The translations under genes were made by a program, and so were the position numbers. The notes beneath the pieces were generated by a model. It saw nothing but the letters and a program-made list of their open reading frames with translations. It was not told where the DNA came from and did no database searches. A stretch of 64,000 nt of DNA from NCBI RefSeq assembly GCF_002847345.1, contig NZ_LXFV01000058.1, positions 22,725-86,724 on the forward strand, written 5' to 3'. Shown piece by piece: positions 39,054-47,568 of the stretch. Numbering within the stretch: the first letter of the stretch is position 1; the number at the start of each line of letters is the position of its first letter. Source of the stretch: Pectobacterium peruviense (lineage in GTDB: Bacteria > Pseudomonadota > Gammaproteobacteria > Enterobacterales > Enterobacteriaceae).

Positions 39054-40456
39054 GCCGCTCCCTTATCCTTTTGCTCATTCAGCCGTTCTCCCTGTCGCTG
39101 TTGCCACCAGGCTGTCAGCACTTCAGTAACATTTTGCCAGGCGCCCTCAATGCAGGGTTGGATTCCCTGTTGTTCCAACTTATTCCATGGTTCAAAGCCA
39201 ATACGGGCACAAAACACCGCATCAACATCCGCCAAAAGTGCCAGCAGTGCGCTCAAGCGCTCCGTATTTTCCTCCGGCGGGCACGCCCCTTCTCCGTGGC
39301 AGTATTTAGGGGTAAAACGCTCGTTCACCAGTACCACACCAGCGGGTGACAGGCTGTAGATCTGGAAACGTTCGGCGTGGCCAAAGTGCAGGTCGATCAC
39401 CTCGCCATGCGAGGACGCTACGGCGACCAGACAGGCTTCCGGCTCTTCAGATTCTCCTTGTGATGCAATGCTGGCGTGCAATTGAGCACGCTGATGGAGC
39501 AGGGGTAAATACGGCTGTGGTTTTTCTGGTAGTGCAGATAGAGGAAATTGCTGGCTGCGATCATCGCCTAGCATGCCGATAGCATCCGCGCGACATTGTT
39601 GACAATGCGACATTTGCGGCATCACCTGACCGCACTCTGCCCGTACGCGCGTCATGCATTCGGCATCCGGTTCCCTTTGCCCTTCAAGGCCAAATACCGT
39701 GCCGTGTTCTGGTCGGGCGATCAGCGGCATAATATTGTGCAAAAAAGCGCCCCAGCTGTGTGCTTTTTCACTCACTGCCCGCATCGATGCCTCGTTAATG
39801 TCCGGGATCAACACGGAATTGATCTTGACCAGCACGCCATGTTCCGTCAGGCGGCGAATGCCCTCTTCTTGCTTCGCAAGCAGGATTCTGCCCGCCTCCA
39901 ACCCGGTATAACGTTCTCCCTCCAGCCACAGCCAGGCATAAATACGAGCAGCTACCGTAGGGTCTAACGTATTAAGCGTCACGGTAACGTGATCCACACC
40001 GATATCCAGCAATGGCACCACGGCCTCAGGCAACATCAGTCCATTGGTGGAAAGGCATAGCTTCACATCCGGCATTTGCTCACGCAGCAACCGTAATGTG
40101 CTAAAAGTCCGTTTCATATTTGCCAGCGGATCGCCCGGCCCAGCGATCCCCACGACGGAAAGCTGAGGAATAGCGGCGGCAACCTGCCGTGCTTGCGCCA
40201 CCGCCTGCTCTGGCGTTAACAACGTCGATACCACGCCGGGACGAGATTCATTACTGCAATCGTATTTACGGTTGCAGTAATTACATTGCACATTACATGC
40301 AGGCGCGACTGCGAGATGCATACGGGCAAAACGGTGATGACCGCTCACCGAATAGCAGGGATGGTGTGCAGCTTTGCTGGCCTGCAACGGGGTAATTCCA
40401 TCAACCAGCGTTGATCGGCAGCCTACCGTGCCGGATGCGGAGGAACAAGATGCCAT
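39050..40456 (-). CDS. nifB: NifB, radical SAM FeMo-cofactor core synthase
   Basis: NifB builds the carbide-centred 8Fe core (NifB-co) of the nitrogenase cofactor. The radical SAM motif is ACNVQCNYCNRKYDC (Cys-x3-Cys-x2-Cys), followed by GIAGPGDPLAN and KLCLSTNGL. A NifX-like domain forms the C-terminus (from about residue 335; DLHFGHAERFQIY). The start at ATG 40456 (MASCSSASG, 468 aa) follows the Klebsiella protein and lies after the sigma-54 promoter; the longer frame to 40498 would begin upstream of the expected transcript. Confidence 0.96.
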   Translation of the reverse strand: MASCSSASGTVGCRSTLVDGITPLQASKAAHHPCYSVSGHHRFARMHLAVAPACNVQCNYCNRKYDCSNESRPGVVSTLLTPEQAVAQARQVAAAIPQLSVVGIAGPGDPLANMKRTFSTLRLLREQMPDVKLCLSTNGLMLPEAVVPLLDIGVDHVTVTLNTLDPTVAARIYAWLWLEGERYTGLEAGRILLAKQEEGIRRLTEHGVLVKINSVLIPDINEASMRAVSEKAHSWGAFLHNIMPLIARPEHGTVFGLEGQREPDAECMTRVRAECGQVMPQMSHCQQCRADAIGMLGDDRSQQFPLSALPEKPQPYLPLLHQRAQLHASIASQGESEEPEACLVAVASSHGEVIDLHFGHAERFQIYSLSPAGVVLVNERFTPKYCHGEGACPPEENTERLSALLALLADVDAVFCARIGFEPWNKLEQQGIQPCIEGAWQNVTEVLTAWWQQRQGERLNEQKDKGAA

Positions 40457-40493
40457 AATAGTGCCTACGGTTGCGAAGTCATAGGCAGAGAGG

Positions 40494-40509
40494 TGCAAAG
40501 GCCGTACCG
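40494..40509 (-). promoter_or_regulatory. Sigma-54 promoter of nifBQ
   Basis: Minus-strand CGGTACGGCCTTTGCA: the -24 GG and -12 GC are correctly spaced. The expected start near 40484 gives a leader of about 28 bases to ATG 40456. Confidence 0.8.
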
Positions 40510-40600
40510 TTTAGCGTGACTATTAAAATCAATGTAAAACATGAAGATACGAAATTTCCACGTCATCGAATTTGTCAGGATTGCAGCAGTAGGCCGACAA

Positions 40601-40616
40601 TGTGGCATATGCCACA
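40601..40616. promoter_or_regulatory. NifA upstream activator site for nifBQ
   Basis: TGT-N10-ACA within a perfect 16-bp palindrome (TGTGGCATATGCCACA), about 125 bp upstream of the predicted nifB start point and just after the nifA stop. Confidence 0.88.
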
Positions 40617-40633
40617 ATCCTGTCTCATCGGAA

Positions 40634-42208
40634 TCACAGGCGATGCATATTGATATCCATCGTCTGAATGCGATAAGCCACCTGGCGCGGTGTCATACCT
40701 AACAAGCGCGCTGCCTTGGCCTGTACCCAACCGGTTTTCTCCAGTGCGGCAATCACCCGCTGCCGTTCATCAAGAGACGGATCGCACCAGCCTTCATCCG
40801 GCGCAGGTAAAATGTTGGTCGCTTTTGGCGCGACCTCACGATGGTTAAACATAATCACATCACGATCAATCAATCCGCTTTCTGACATCACGGCGGAACG
40901 TTCCAGACAATTCTCCAGCTCACGCACGTTGCCCGGCCAGCTATAGCCCATGAGTAAGCGGATGGCTCCATCGCTTATCCGCAAAGGGCGTCCCTGATGT
41001 TGGCCGATTTTCTGCACCAGAAAATCGGCGAGTTCAGCAATGTCCTCTTGCCGTTCACGCAGCGGAGGCAGCGCAAGCGGCATAACATTCAGCCGGTAAT
41101 AGAGATCCTCACGAAAATGGCCAGCCCTCACCTCTTCTTCCAGATTACGGTTAGTCGCCGCAATAATACGGACATCCACCCGAATGGTTTCATCGCCGCC
41201 AACGCGTTCCATCTCCCCTTCTTGCAAAATTCTCAGTAACTTGGCCTGAAACGAGGCGCTACTTTCACCGATCTCATCAAGAAACAGCGTGCCGCCATCG
41301 GCTAACTCGAAGCGTCCTTTACGCTGCCGCACGGCACCGGTAAAGGCCCCTTTTTCATGACCGAACAATTCGCTTTCTAGCAGATTATCCGGCAGCGCAG
41401 CGCAGTTGAATTTGACGAATGGGGCGGCAGCACGCGGTGAATGGTAATGGATAGCATTGGCCACCAGCTCCTTACCCGTGCCGCTTTCACCCTGAACCAG
41501 CACCGTGGTATCCCAGCGTGAAACCTGACGAATAACCTCCATGGTTTGCCGCATTGCCTGACTCTTTCCCACCATGTTGTCGAAACTGTAGGAACGCGGC
41601 GGCGTGACGCAGGTTCTCGCCCGTACGGTGGTCACCGCCGGTTCTGGCACCGACCTCGGGCGGGCGGGTTGCATCAGGCGCACCGTTTGCGCCACCAGAT
41701 TGGCCACGGTTTCCAGAAAGCGCGTACACGCTGGCAAGCGCTCTTCGTAGCGTGCCATCGGTTGTGCAGCCAGCACGCCAATCGGCTGAGATTCAATGCC
41801 AAACAGCGGCACTGCGATAAACGGCAGGTTGTAATCGTACAGGCCCAGTTTATCAAGAAAGCGTTGATCGTCAGCCACCCGAGGCAAAACCAGCGGTTGA
41901 TGCTGTGCTAATACCGTCCCTACTAGTCCTTCACCGGGGCGGTAGCGAACATGAGTCCCGCTGGCGATCAGTTTTTCATCGGCTTCATGCAGCGCCTCCA
42001 CCGACAGCCCCCCATTCTGTTTGTCATACAGACAAACCATGCCGTGCTGCATGAATGCATCATCGTGCAGCACGCGTAACACCGCCTGTAGTGCTTCGCG
42101 AACCTCTGTCGCCCGGCTCAATGCCGCGCTAATACGCTGTATGGCGGTAAACTGCTGAGAAAGATCGAACCGCCAAGTCAGGTTGCTTGTTTCAGGAGCC
42201 TGCGTCAT
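40634..42208 (-). CDS. nifA: NifA, sigma-54 activator of nif genes
   Basis: NifA binds TGT-N10-ACA sites and drives sigma-54 RNA polymerase at nif promoters. The 524-residue product has an N-terminal GAF domain (about 30-170), a central AAA+ domain with Walker A GESGTGKE, the sigma-54 contact loop GAFTGA and [11 protein letters not shown], and a C-terminal Fis-type helix-turn-helix ([18 protein letters not shown]). The true start is ATG 42208, preceded by GGAGGTGCAAA; the open frame extends to 42514 but only inside nifL. ATGA overlap with nifL indicates coupled translation, which sets the NifL:NifA ratio. No redox-type linker cysteines were seen, so oxygen control should come through NifL. 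Confidence 0.97.
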   Translation of the reverse strand: MTQAPETSNLTWRFDLSQQFTAIQRISAALSRATEVREALQAVLRVLHDDAFMQHGMVCLYDKQNGGLSVEALHEADEKLIASGTHVRYRPGEGLVGTVLAQHQPLVLPRVADDQRFLDKLGLYDYNLPFIAVPLFGIESQPIGVLAAQPMARYEERLPACTRFLETVANLVAQTVRLMQPARPRSVPEPAVTTVRARTCVTPPRSYSFDNMVGKSQAMRQTMEVIRQVSRWDTTVLVQGESGTGKELVANAIHYHSPRAAAPFVKFNCAALPDNLLESELFGHEKGAFTGAVRQRKGRFELADGGTLFLDEIGESSASFQAKLLRILQEGEMERVGGDETIRVDVRIIAATNRNLEEEVRAGHFREDLYYRLNVMPLALPPLRERQEDIAELADFLVQKIGQHQGRPLRISDGAIRLLMGYSWPGNVRELENCLERSAVMSESGLIDRDVIMFNHREVAPKATNILPAPDEGWCDPSLDERQRVIAALEKTGWVQAKAARLLGMTPRQVAYRIQTMDINMHRL

Positions 42209-43692
42209 TTTGCACCTCCAGCCAGAGAGGGTGAGAGAGGAAAGCGCAGGATAAGGCAGGTACCGCCTTGTGCGTGCGCCGACAGATCGATGGCACCCTG
42301 ATGATCGGCCACCAGCGTCTGAATCAGGCGAAGTTCCATTCCCTTGCCCGGTGAACTCAGCGTTGCTGGCGCGGGAGCAAAACGGACCTGCGTCATCGGT
42401 ACGTTGTCTTCCAGATAGATCGACAGCCAACCGCGCTCTTCGCGAGCATAAATCTGGATTGATAGTTGAAAAGGTGCAATTTCTGCCGCCAGCGCCAGCG
42501 TGCGGTCCAGCCATAGGCTAAGGCACGCCAGCACCTGCGTTCGTTGGCCGAAAACAGTCAACTGCGGCGACTGCAATTCATATTGCAAGCGATCGTCACG
42601 ATTCAGGCGCGACTGGTATAACGACGTCAGATCGTCCAGCAGGGATTTTATCGACCACTCATCCTCGGGTTCGAATGCCAGAGAAGGTCGGCACGCCTGT
42701 AACCGCGCCATGGCTTCTTCCCCCTCACGCCATGCAGACTCCAATGCGACATTACTATGATCTTCACCGTTTAAACGCCGTGCAGCAGCCAGCATGTTGA
42801 GCGGACAGTTCAGTTGCACCATCGCAGCACCCAGTGATTCACGGATTGCTGCCAGCAATATGCCATTAGCAATTTGCTGCTTCAGGCGATCGAGTCGCCC
42901 TTGCTGTTGCTGCTGTTGTTGCTCCGTACAATCGGTAATCACAACCAAGGTGCGCGGCAACGCACTGTCCGTGAAGTAACGGCTGGCTTCTTCATTGACG
43001 CCAGGTAATGCCCACATTCCCAGCATCAGCCAACGAACCGAGCCGCGAACCATCACGGGCAACGGTTTTCCCTCACGCAGCACGTTCTTATTTTTGCCAT
43101 ATTCCAGTACTGACAAGAGTTCTTTGCCACCGCAATCGGCGCACAGCGTTTTATAGGCCAGGTTATCCATAATGACGCGGTCGTTATCATCAACCACCAC
43201 CACCGCCGCAGGAATGTTATTCAGCACAGCAGTCATAAGCGTCATATGGTTACGCAACCGCTGTTCAAGGGCATAACTGGCGCTAATGTCTTTATGCATC
43301 GCCAGATAATGTTCCAGCTCCCCCTGTGCATTAACGATCGGCGTGATATCAATATCAGCCAGATAGAGGGAGCCATCCCGTCGGCGATTAATCAACTGTC
43401 CTCGCCAGGCCGCACCCTGTAATAAGGTCTGCCACATATCGCTGTAGACTTCTCCGGGCGTTTGCTGACTGGCGAGAATACGGTGGTTTTGCCCGAGTAA
43501 TTGAGACAGAGGAAAACCCGTCAGACGGCAAAATGCCGGATTGGTGTACACAATACGCGCCTGTGGATCGGTCACAGAGATCGCCACTGACGATTGCTCC
43601 ACAACAGTAGAGAACAGCGCCGGATGCTGGCGCGATAAATGACTGACAATCTCCCCCTGCGGAAGAGACTCCATTATCAGGTTTATGGTCAT
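42205..43692 (-). CDS. nifL: NifL, redox and nitrogen-sensing antagonist of NifA
   Basis: NifL binds and inhibits NifA when oxygen or fixed nitrogen is present. The 495-residue product has an N-terminal FAD-type PAS domain (about 25-145; FCRLTGFPLSQLLGQNHRIL), a second PAS domain (about 150-265), a glutamine-rich linker with a run of seven Gln, and a C-terminal region like a histidine-kinase core. The GHKL domain is degenerate (SSPGKGMELRLIQTLVADH). AAGGG before ATG 43692 supports that start. It is the first gene of nifLA and divergent from nifF. Confidence 0.95.
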   Translation of the reverse strand: MTINLIMESLPQGEIVSHLSRQHPALFSTVVEQSSVAISVTDPQARIVYTNPAFCRLTGFPLSQLLGQNHRILASQQTPGEVYSDMWQTLLQGAAWRGQLINRRRDGSLYLADIDITPIVNAQGELEHYLAMHKDISASYALEQRLRNHMTLMTAVLNNIPAAVVVVDDNDRVIMDNLAYKTLCADCGGKELLSVLEYGKNKNVLREGKPLPVMVRGSVRWLMLGMWALPGVNEEASRYFTDSALPRTLVVITDCTEQQQQQQQGRLDRLKQQIANGILLAAIRESLGAAMVQLNCPLNMLAAARRLNGEDHSNVALESAWREGEEAMARLQACRPSLAFEPEDEWSIKSLLDDLTSLYQSRLNRDDRLQYELQSPQLTVFGQRTQVLACLSLWLDRTLALAAEIAPFQLSIQIYAREERGWLSIYLEDNVPMTQVRFAPAPATLSSPGKGMELRLIQTLVADHQGAIDLSAHAQGGTCLILRFPLSPSLAGGAK

Positions 43693-43792
43693 GGCCTACC
43701 CTTACAACATCAGATGCCGTCATGTCAGGTTCGCAACAATTTGTGCTACGAACCGACACCCTTCTCCGGTCGACTACCGGCACCAATAACCA

Positions 43793-43809
43793 TGCAAACA
43801 CTGCGCCCT
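43793..43809 (-). promoter_or_regulatory. Sigma-54 promoter of nifLA
   Basis: Minus-strand AGGGCGCAGTGTTTGCA, with the -24 GG and -12 GC correctly spaced. It resembles the Klebsiella nifL promoter, including its GGGCGCA start. The transcript would begin near 43782, about 90 bases before nifL. Confidence 0.87.
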
Positions 43810-43847
43810 TTATTCATTAACTAACCTAAAGATTGATCGCCCCCCCC

Positions 43848-43863
43848 TGTTTTAACGTTAAAC
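43848..43863. promoter_or_regulatory. Imperfect NifA-site-like element upstream of nifF
   Basis: TGT-N10-AAC instead of TGT-N10-ACA, inside the near-palindrome GTTTTAACGTTAAAC. It is about 165 bp upstream of the expected nifF start. It is the only element of this kind found in the nifL-nifF gap, and it may not be functional. Confidence 0.3.
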
Positions 43864-43928
43864 CACGTAGAATCCTTACTGCATCAGGTAAAAACCCTAT
43901 CTTCTGGCCTGACTAGCCTCCTCAATCA

Positions 43929-43943
43929 GTACAGAAATAGTGC
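43929..43943. promoter_or_regulatory. NtrC-like enhancer site 1 for nifLA
   Basis: Minus-strand GCAC-N7-GTAC, one base from the NtrC core GCAC-N7-GTGC. Centre near -154 relative to the predicted nifL start, in the range known for NtrC sites at nifL in Klebsiella. Confidence 0.6.
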
Positions 43944-43949
43944 AGCGTC

Positions 43950-43964
43950 GCGCTAAAAAAGTGC
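43950..43964. promoter_or_regulatory. NtrC-like enhancer site 2 for nifLA
   Basis: Minus-strand GCAC-N7-GCGC, one base from the NtrC core. Centre near -175; the two sites are 21 bp apart, that is two helical turns, which suits cooperative binding. Confidence 0.6.
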
Positions 43965-43995
43965 AAAATATCGCCAGAACGCTCAATGCCAAATT

Positions 43996-44011
43996 TGGCA
44001 TGATATTCGCA
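43996..44011 (+). promoter_or_regulatory. Sigma-54 promoter of nifF
   Basis: TGGCATGATATTCGCA: the -24 GGC and -12 GC are correctly spaced. Expected start near 44022, 55 bases before nifF. Confidence 0.85.
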
Positions 44012-44076
44012 CTTCACTGTACAGATACCTGCCGCCTCCGGCGGCGATCCTTCTCAATATCAGTCAGGAGTGAACT

Positions 44077-44607
44077 ATGGCGAACATTGGTATTTTCTTT
44101 GGCACCGATACGGGGAAAACCCGCAAGATCGCCAAAATGATTCATCAAAAATTGGGCGGCACGGCGGATTCGCCGGTCAATATCAACCGCACTTCTCTGG
44201 ACAGTTTTCTCTCTTATTCGGTTCTGCTGCTCGGCACGCCGACGCTGGGTGAAGGCCAGTTACCGGGGATGAATGCGGGATGTGAGAACGAGTCATGGCA
44301 AGAGTTTATCGCTGAATTGCCTGATGAAGCGCTGGCTGACAAGACGGTCGCCTTGTTCGGATTAGGCGATCAGCAAGGCTATCCTGATAATTTTGTCAGC
44401 GGGATGAAAACCTTATATGACGTGGTTACCGCCTGCGGTGCCAAGGTAATCGGTGCCTGGCCGAATGCTGGTTATGATTTCAACACTTCAGCCGCCTTGG
44501 TGGACGACCAGTTTGTCGGATTGGTACTAGATCAGGATAATCAGTACGATCTCACGGATGAGCGGCTCGATAGCTGGTTGGAAACACTCAAGCCCGCTAT
44601 CGGCTGA
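44077..44607 (+). CDS. nifF: NifF, flavodoxin electron donor to nitrogenase
   Basis: NifF passes electrons from NifJ to the Fe protein NifH. The 176-residue product is a long-chain flavodoxin with the FMN phosphate loop GIFFGTDTGKTRKIA, the aromatic loop LLLGTPTLGEGQLPG, and LFGLGDQQGYPDNFVSG with the long-chain insertion. CAGGAG precedes the ATG. It is divergent from nifLA and alone in its unit, with a hairpin and a repeat element downstream. Confidence 0.96.
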   Translation: MANIGIFFGTDTGKTRKIAKMIHQKLGGTADSPVNINRTSLDSFLSYSVLLLGTPTLGEGQLPGMNAGCENESWQEFIAELPDEALADKTVALFGLGDQQGYPDNFVSGMKTLYDVVTACGAKVIGAWPNAGYDFNTSAALVDDQFVGLVLDQDNQYDLTDERLDSWLETLKPAIG

Positions 44608-44616
44608 TCCGCTAAA

Positions 44617-44642
44617 AGGTGGAGGCCTCAGGCACTCCACCT
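44617..44642 (+). terminator. Hairpin terminator after nifF
   Basis: AGGTGGAG / CTCCACCT 8-bp stem enclosing GCCTCAGGC, 9 bp after the nifF stop. No clear T-run follows. Confidence 0.55.
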
Positions 44643-44647
44643 GGGTT

Positions 44648-44876
44648 TGCTGACAAAGTACGCTGAGCGGTGATAATGGGTAGATCGTAAAGACGCTGTG
44701 AATACATCCCTGTACGCTCGGATTGCGCAGATATGAATCTCATCCCTGAGATTCACCCTTTCAGGGCCGTCGCAAGCGACGTTCAAAAGCGTTCCTGACG
44801 CTTTTGTCCATGGCGCAAACGCTTTACTCTTCTATCCCATTACCCCCGTTCTCGTTCCGTAAACAGTTTTGTCAAC
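44648..44876. repeat. MITE-like imperfect inverted-repeat element between nifF and nifM
   Basis: About 230 bp without a gene. The two ends are related in inverted orientation: TGACAAA (44651-44657) against TTTGTCA (44868-44874), and AATGGG-TAGA-GTAAAG (44675-44692) against its complement (44822-44841). The interior holds several hairpins, such as CAAAAGCG/CGCTTTTG at 44784-44806. This layout is that of a small palindromic or miniature transposable element. No transposase is inside. The interior hairpins may also terminate nifM transcription. Confidence 0.5.
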
Positions 44877-44916
44877 GGTCTGAGGTAGAAGCCTAAGGCT
44901 CTCTATCTTTTTATTT

Positions 44917-45714
44917 CTACTCACGACTCGGCACCAACTGGGCTAACCATTGGCGCTGTTGTTCTTTCTGACGTTGCAGCAACAGGTGATCGTAGGCTTT
45001 TGCCAACGCGTCTTCCTGCGCCATCGGCGTTTCTGGGCGGATCGCTTCACATAACAGCAGGTGCCATCCTATATCGGTCGCGATGGGGGCACTTAATTCC
45101 CCTTCGTGTAGCGCAAATAGCGCCTGATCCAGTGACGTAAACAACAACCCGCGGCTGACCCACCCCAGCAATCCGCCTTCCAACGCCGTCGGACACTGGG
45201 AATGACGTTCGGCCAACGTCGCAAACGCGGCGGTGTCCGATTGTAGCTGGCGATGCAGCGCAAGAAGCTGCCTGTTGATAGCCTCAGAATCGTCTTCCCC
45301 CGTGGTCAGCAGAAGATGCCGAGTCAAACGCTGTTCTGGACGACAAAAGCGAGCAGCATGACGCCGATACCACTGCTCAACCTCCGCGGAGGTCGGCAAC
45401 GGCACCTGTTCGGAAATACTCGCTAACTGTCCCGCCATCAGCACATGGTGCTGGATCACCGCCGTACGTTCGGCGGCAGAGAATCCAGACTGCCGTAAAT
45501 CAGGTTCCAGCTCCTGTGTTACTGCCTGCACGAGGTCTGGCGTCACTGTCGATACGCTATTTTGTGCCGCGTCCACCACAGCTTGTTCCAGCAGCAACTG
45601 GCGAGCCAATTGCTGCTGGAGAAGCCGCTGGCGATCTACCGGCAATTGCGTCGGTGTGGTGTTCCACATTTTTTGCGCCAGGCGCCATTCACTAAAACGC
45701 TGCCAGGCCAACAT
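44917..45714 (-). CDS. nifM: NifM, parvulin-type prolyl isomerase for NifH maturation
   Basis: NifM helps NifH fold into active Fe protein. The 265-residue product has a helical N-terminal half and a C-terminal parvulin domain (RLTRHLLLTTGEDD; FATLAERHSQCPTALEGGLL; GWVSRGLL). ATG 45714 (MLAWQRFSEW) overlaps the nifZ stop by one base; the open frame reaches 45792 only by running inside nifZ. It is the last gene of nifUSVWZM. Confidence 0.94.
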   Translation of the reverse strand: MLAWQRFSEWRLAQKMWNTTPTQLPVDRQRLLQQQLARQLLLEQAVVDAAQNSVSTVTPDLVQAVTQELEPDLRQSGFSAAERTAVIQHHVLMAGQLASISEQVPLPTSAEVEQWYRRHAARFCRPEQRLTRHLLLTTGEDDSEAINRQLLALHRQLQSDTAAFATLAERHSQCPTALEGGLLGWVSRGLLFTSLDQALFALHEGELSAPIATDIGWHLLLCEAIRPETPMAQEDALAKAYDHLLLQRQKEQQRQWLAQLVPSRE

Positions 45715-46157
45715 CAGCGATCCTCCTCCGCCAGTTCCAAAACACTGGCAGGGACCTGAAACCAGCGTTCCCCAAACATCACCGTGTAGCAATCCCCCAG
45801 CTCTCCTTGACCAGTAGCGAAAATTTGCCCACGCTGACCAACGTCCACCACCTGTTCGCCGTTGATGGAAAGCGTTTGCCTGCAGTGAACGCCATCACCG
45901 TACTGAAAGATGCCGGCGTTCCACGGTATTTCCGCCACGATCAGCTCCTGTTCGCGGCACCCCACAACGCGATCGCTATCAAGGAAATGCACCTGATAGA
46001 TCAGTTGGTCCTGAAGAAAAACGCCCCATTCACGCACATATCCTACTGTGCCGCGCCGTACCAGCAGTTCACCTCGTTTCATGCCTGCCATGGTGCCGTC
46101 GTTACGCAACGAACGCACGACGCGCACCGCATCGCCAAATGCAAAGCGCGGTATCAT
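45714..46157 (-). CDS. nifZ: NifZ, nitrogenase P-cluster maturation protein
   Basis: NifZ is needed for formation of the second P-cluster of NifDK. The 147-residue product has the NifZ signature at the N-terminus (FAFGDAVRVVRSLRNDGTM) and GYVREWGVFLQDQLIYQVHF. It overlaps nifW by 4 bp upstream and touches nifM by one base downstream. Confidence 0.94.
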   Translation of the reverse strand: MIPRFAFGDAVRVVRSLRNDGTMAGMKRGELLVRRGTVGYVREWGVFLQDQLIYQVHFLDSDRVVGCREQELIVAEIPWNAGIFQYGDGVHCRQTLSINGEQVVDVGQRGQIFATGQGELGDCYTVMFGERWFQVPASVLELAEEDR

Positions 46158-46411
46158 GGTGTGACCTCCGGTTGGTAGCAGTGATAACTTTCTGCCAATA
46201 GCCGACGTGCCAACTGCCAGTCAGCATCTTGCACCGCCTCCAGTGTGTTACGCAGTGGCACCGCCGCACGCAAACGACGGTGGAAATCACTCAGCACCGA
46301 TAAACTACAAATTTGCAGGGCATGGGGATCGTACGGCACGGAAAAAAAATCAAAAAAGGCCTCGGCACTCTCCAGCTCATTAACGCCGGGTAACTGGTAG
46401 AACCATTCCAT
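46154..46411 (-). CDS. nifW: NifW, nitrogenase-stabilising/protective protein
   Basis: Small protein that interacts with NifZ and helps mature or protect the MoFe protein. The 85-residue product starts [20 protein letters not shown] and has [20 protein letters not shown], closely like Klebsiella NifW. Its first 32 bases overlap the 3' end of nifV in another frame; the same N-terminus in Klebsiella makes this overlap believable. Confidence 0.93.
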   Translation of the reverse strand: MEWFYQLPGVNELESAEAFFDFFSVPYDPHALQICSLSVLSDFHRRLRAAVPLRNTLEAVQDADWQLARRLLAESYHCYQPEVTP

Positions 46412-47555
46412 CGTTTGCCCTCCCCATCACCGCATCACTGCCACACAGTTCGCGATACATCTCCAGCAATTCATAATCCAGAGGATTGCGCTTCCAGTTT
46501 TCCGCAAAAGCGCGGACGCTGCGCAGCAACGCTTCCGTCTCACTCGCCTGCGGTTGAAAACCTAAACGGGCAAAAATCCCCTCTACCGCTTGCCGTCCCG
46601 AATGTTTACCCAGAACCAAACGGAACTCACGCCCCATGAGCGCCGGATCGATGCCCTGATAACTGCTACTGTCGTTTAGCAAGGCTGCAACATGCACACC
46701 TGATTCGTGGGTAAATACCTGCTCCCCTACCAGCGGCTGCTGTTTGTCGATGGTGCGCTGTGCCGCGCTTGCCACCAGTTGGCACAGCGCGGGCAAGCGG
46801 GCGAAGCGGATGCCACTGTCACGATCGAGACAGCGTTCCAGCGCTAACGCCACGGTTTCCAGCGCAGCATTGCCTGCCCGTTCCCCCAAACCCAACACCG
46901 TGGTATTAACATGGGAAACGCCAGCCTCTACCGCCGCCAGCGTATTGGCCGTGGCCAGCCCAAGATCGTTATGCGCATGCATTTCAATCTCACCTCCCCA
47001 GTTTTGCCGCAAGGTACTGATACGAGCAAAGGTAGAGAACGGATCAAGCACGCCCAGCGTATCCGCAAAGCGCAGCCGTTCAGCCCCTGCCGCGCTAGCA
47101 GCGATCGCTATCTGACGCAGAGTGTCATCGCTAGCGCGCGATGCATCTTCACAGCCGACGCAAACATGTAGCCCTTGCTGACGAGCCTGAGCAATCAGCG
47201 AGGAAAGCTGTACCAACAATGGGTTGAGCGGTTGACGCAGCTTCTGTTCGCGCAACCGGTCCGATGCGGGAACAGAGATATCCACCCAATTCATGCCCAG
47301 ATCGGCACTTTGCCGAATTTCCAGCGCATTCATCCGGCACCAAGTCATCAGCACGGTGTCCGGCAGGCGGCGGCGAATAACTGCAATACGCGCGCGTTCA
47401 TCGCCTCCCATCGCGGGGGTGCCGACTTCCAACGCGGTCAACCCGGCATCAACTAATGCCTCGGCAATCGCCAGTTTTTCGCTGGCGCGAAACGCTACGC
47501 CGGGGCTCTGCTCACCATCACGCAGCGTAGTGTCATTGATAATGATATCCGCCAT
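46380..47555 (-). CDS. nifV: NifV, homocitrate synthase
   Basis: Condenses acetyl-CoA and 2-oxoglutarate to homocitrate, the organic ligand of FeMo-cofactor. The product has the isopropylmalate synthase-family signature [17 protein letters not shown] near the N-terminus and the metal site [18 protein letters not shown]. The start at ATG 47555 ([10 protein letters not shown], 391 aa) has AAGGGG upstream. An in-frame ATG seven codons earlier and a frame to 47657 overlap nifS. It overlaps nifW by 32 bp. Confidence 0.96.
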   Translation of the reverse strand: MADIIINDTTLRDGEQSPGVAFRASEKLAIAEALVDAGLTALEVGTPAMGGDERARIAVIRRRLPDTVLMTWCRMNALEIRQSADLGMNWVDISVPASDRLREQKLRQPLNPLLVQLSSLIAQARQQGLHVCVGCEDASRASDDTLRQIAIAASAAGAERLRFADTLGVLDPFSTFARISTLRQNWGGEIEMHAHNDLGLATANTLAAVEAGVSHVNTTVLGLGERAGNAALETVALALERCLDRDSGIRFARLPALCQLVASAAQRTIDKQQPLVGEQVFTHESGVHVAALLNDSSSYQGIDPALMGREFRLVLGKHSGRQAVEGIFARLGFQPQASETEALLRSVRAFAENWKRNPLDYELLEMYRELCGSDAVMGRANDGMVLPVTRR

Positions 47556-47568
47556 GCCGTTCCCCTTA

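Noticed and set aside
40571..40596. A second possible -24/-12 element upstream of nifB (CGGCC...CTGCA on the minus strand)
   Set aside because: The GG and GC pairs are one base too close, whereas the element at 40494-40509 has exact spacing and a better position.
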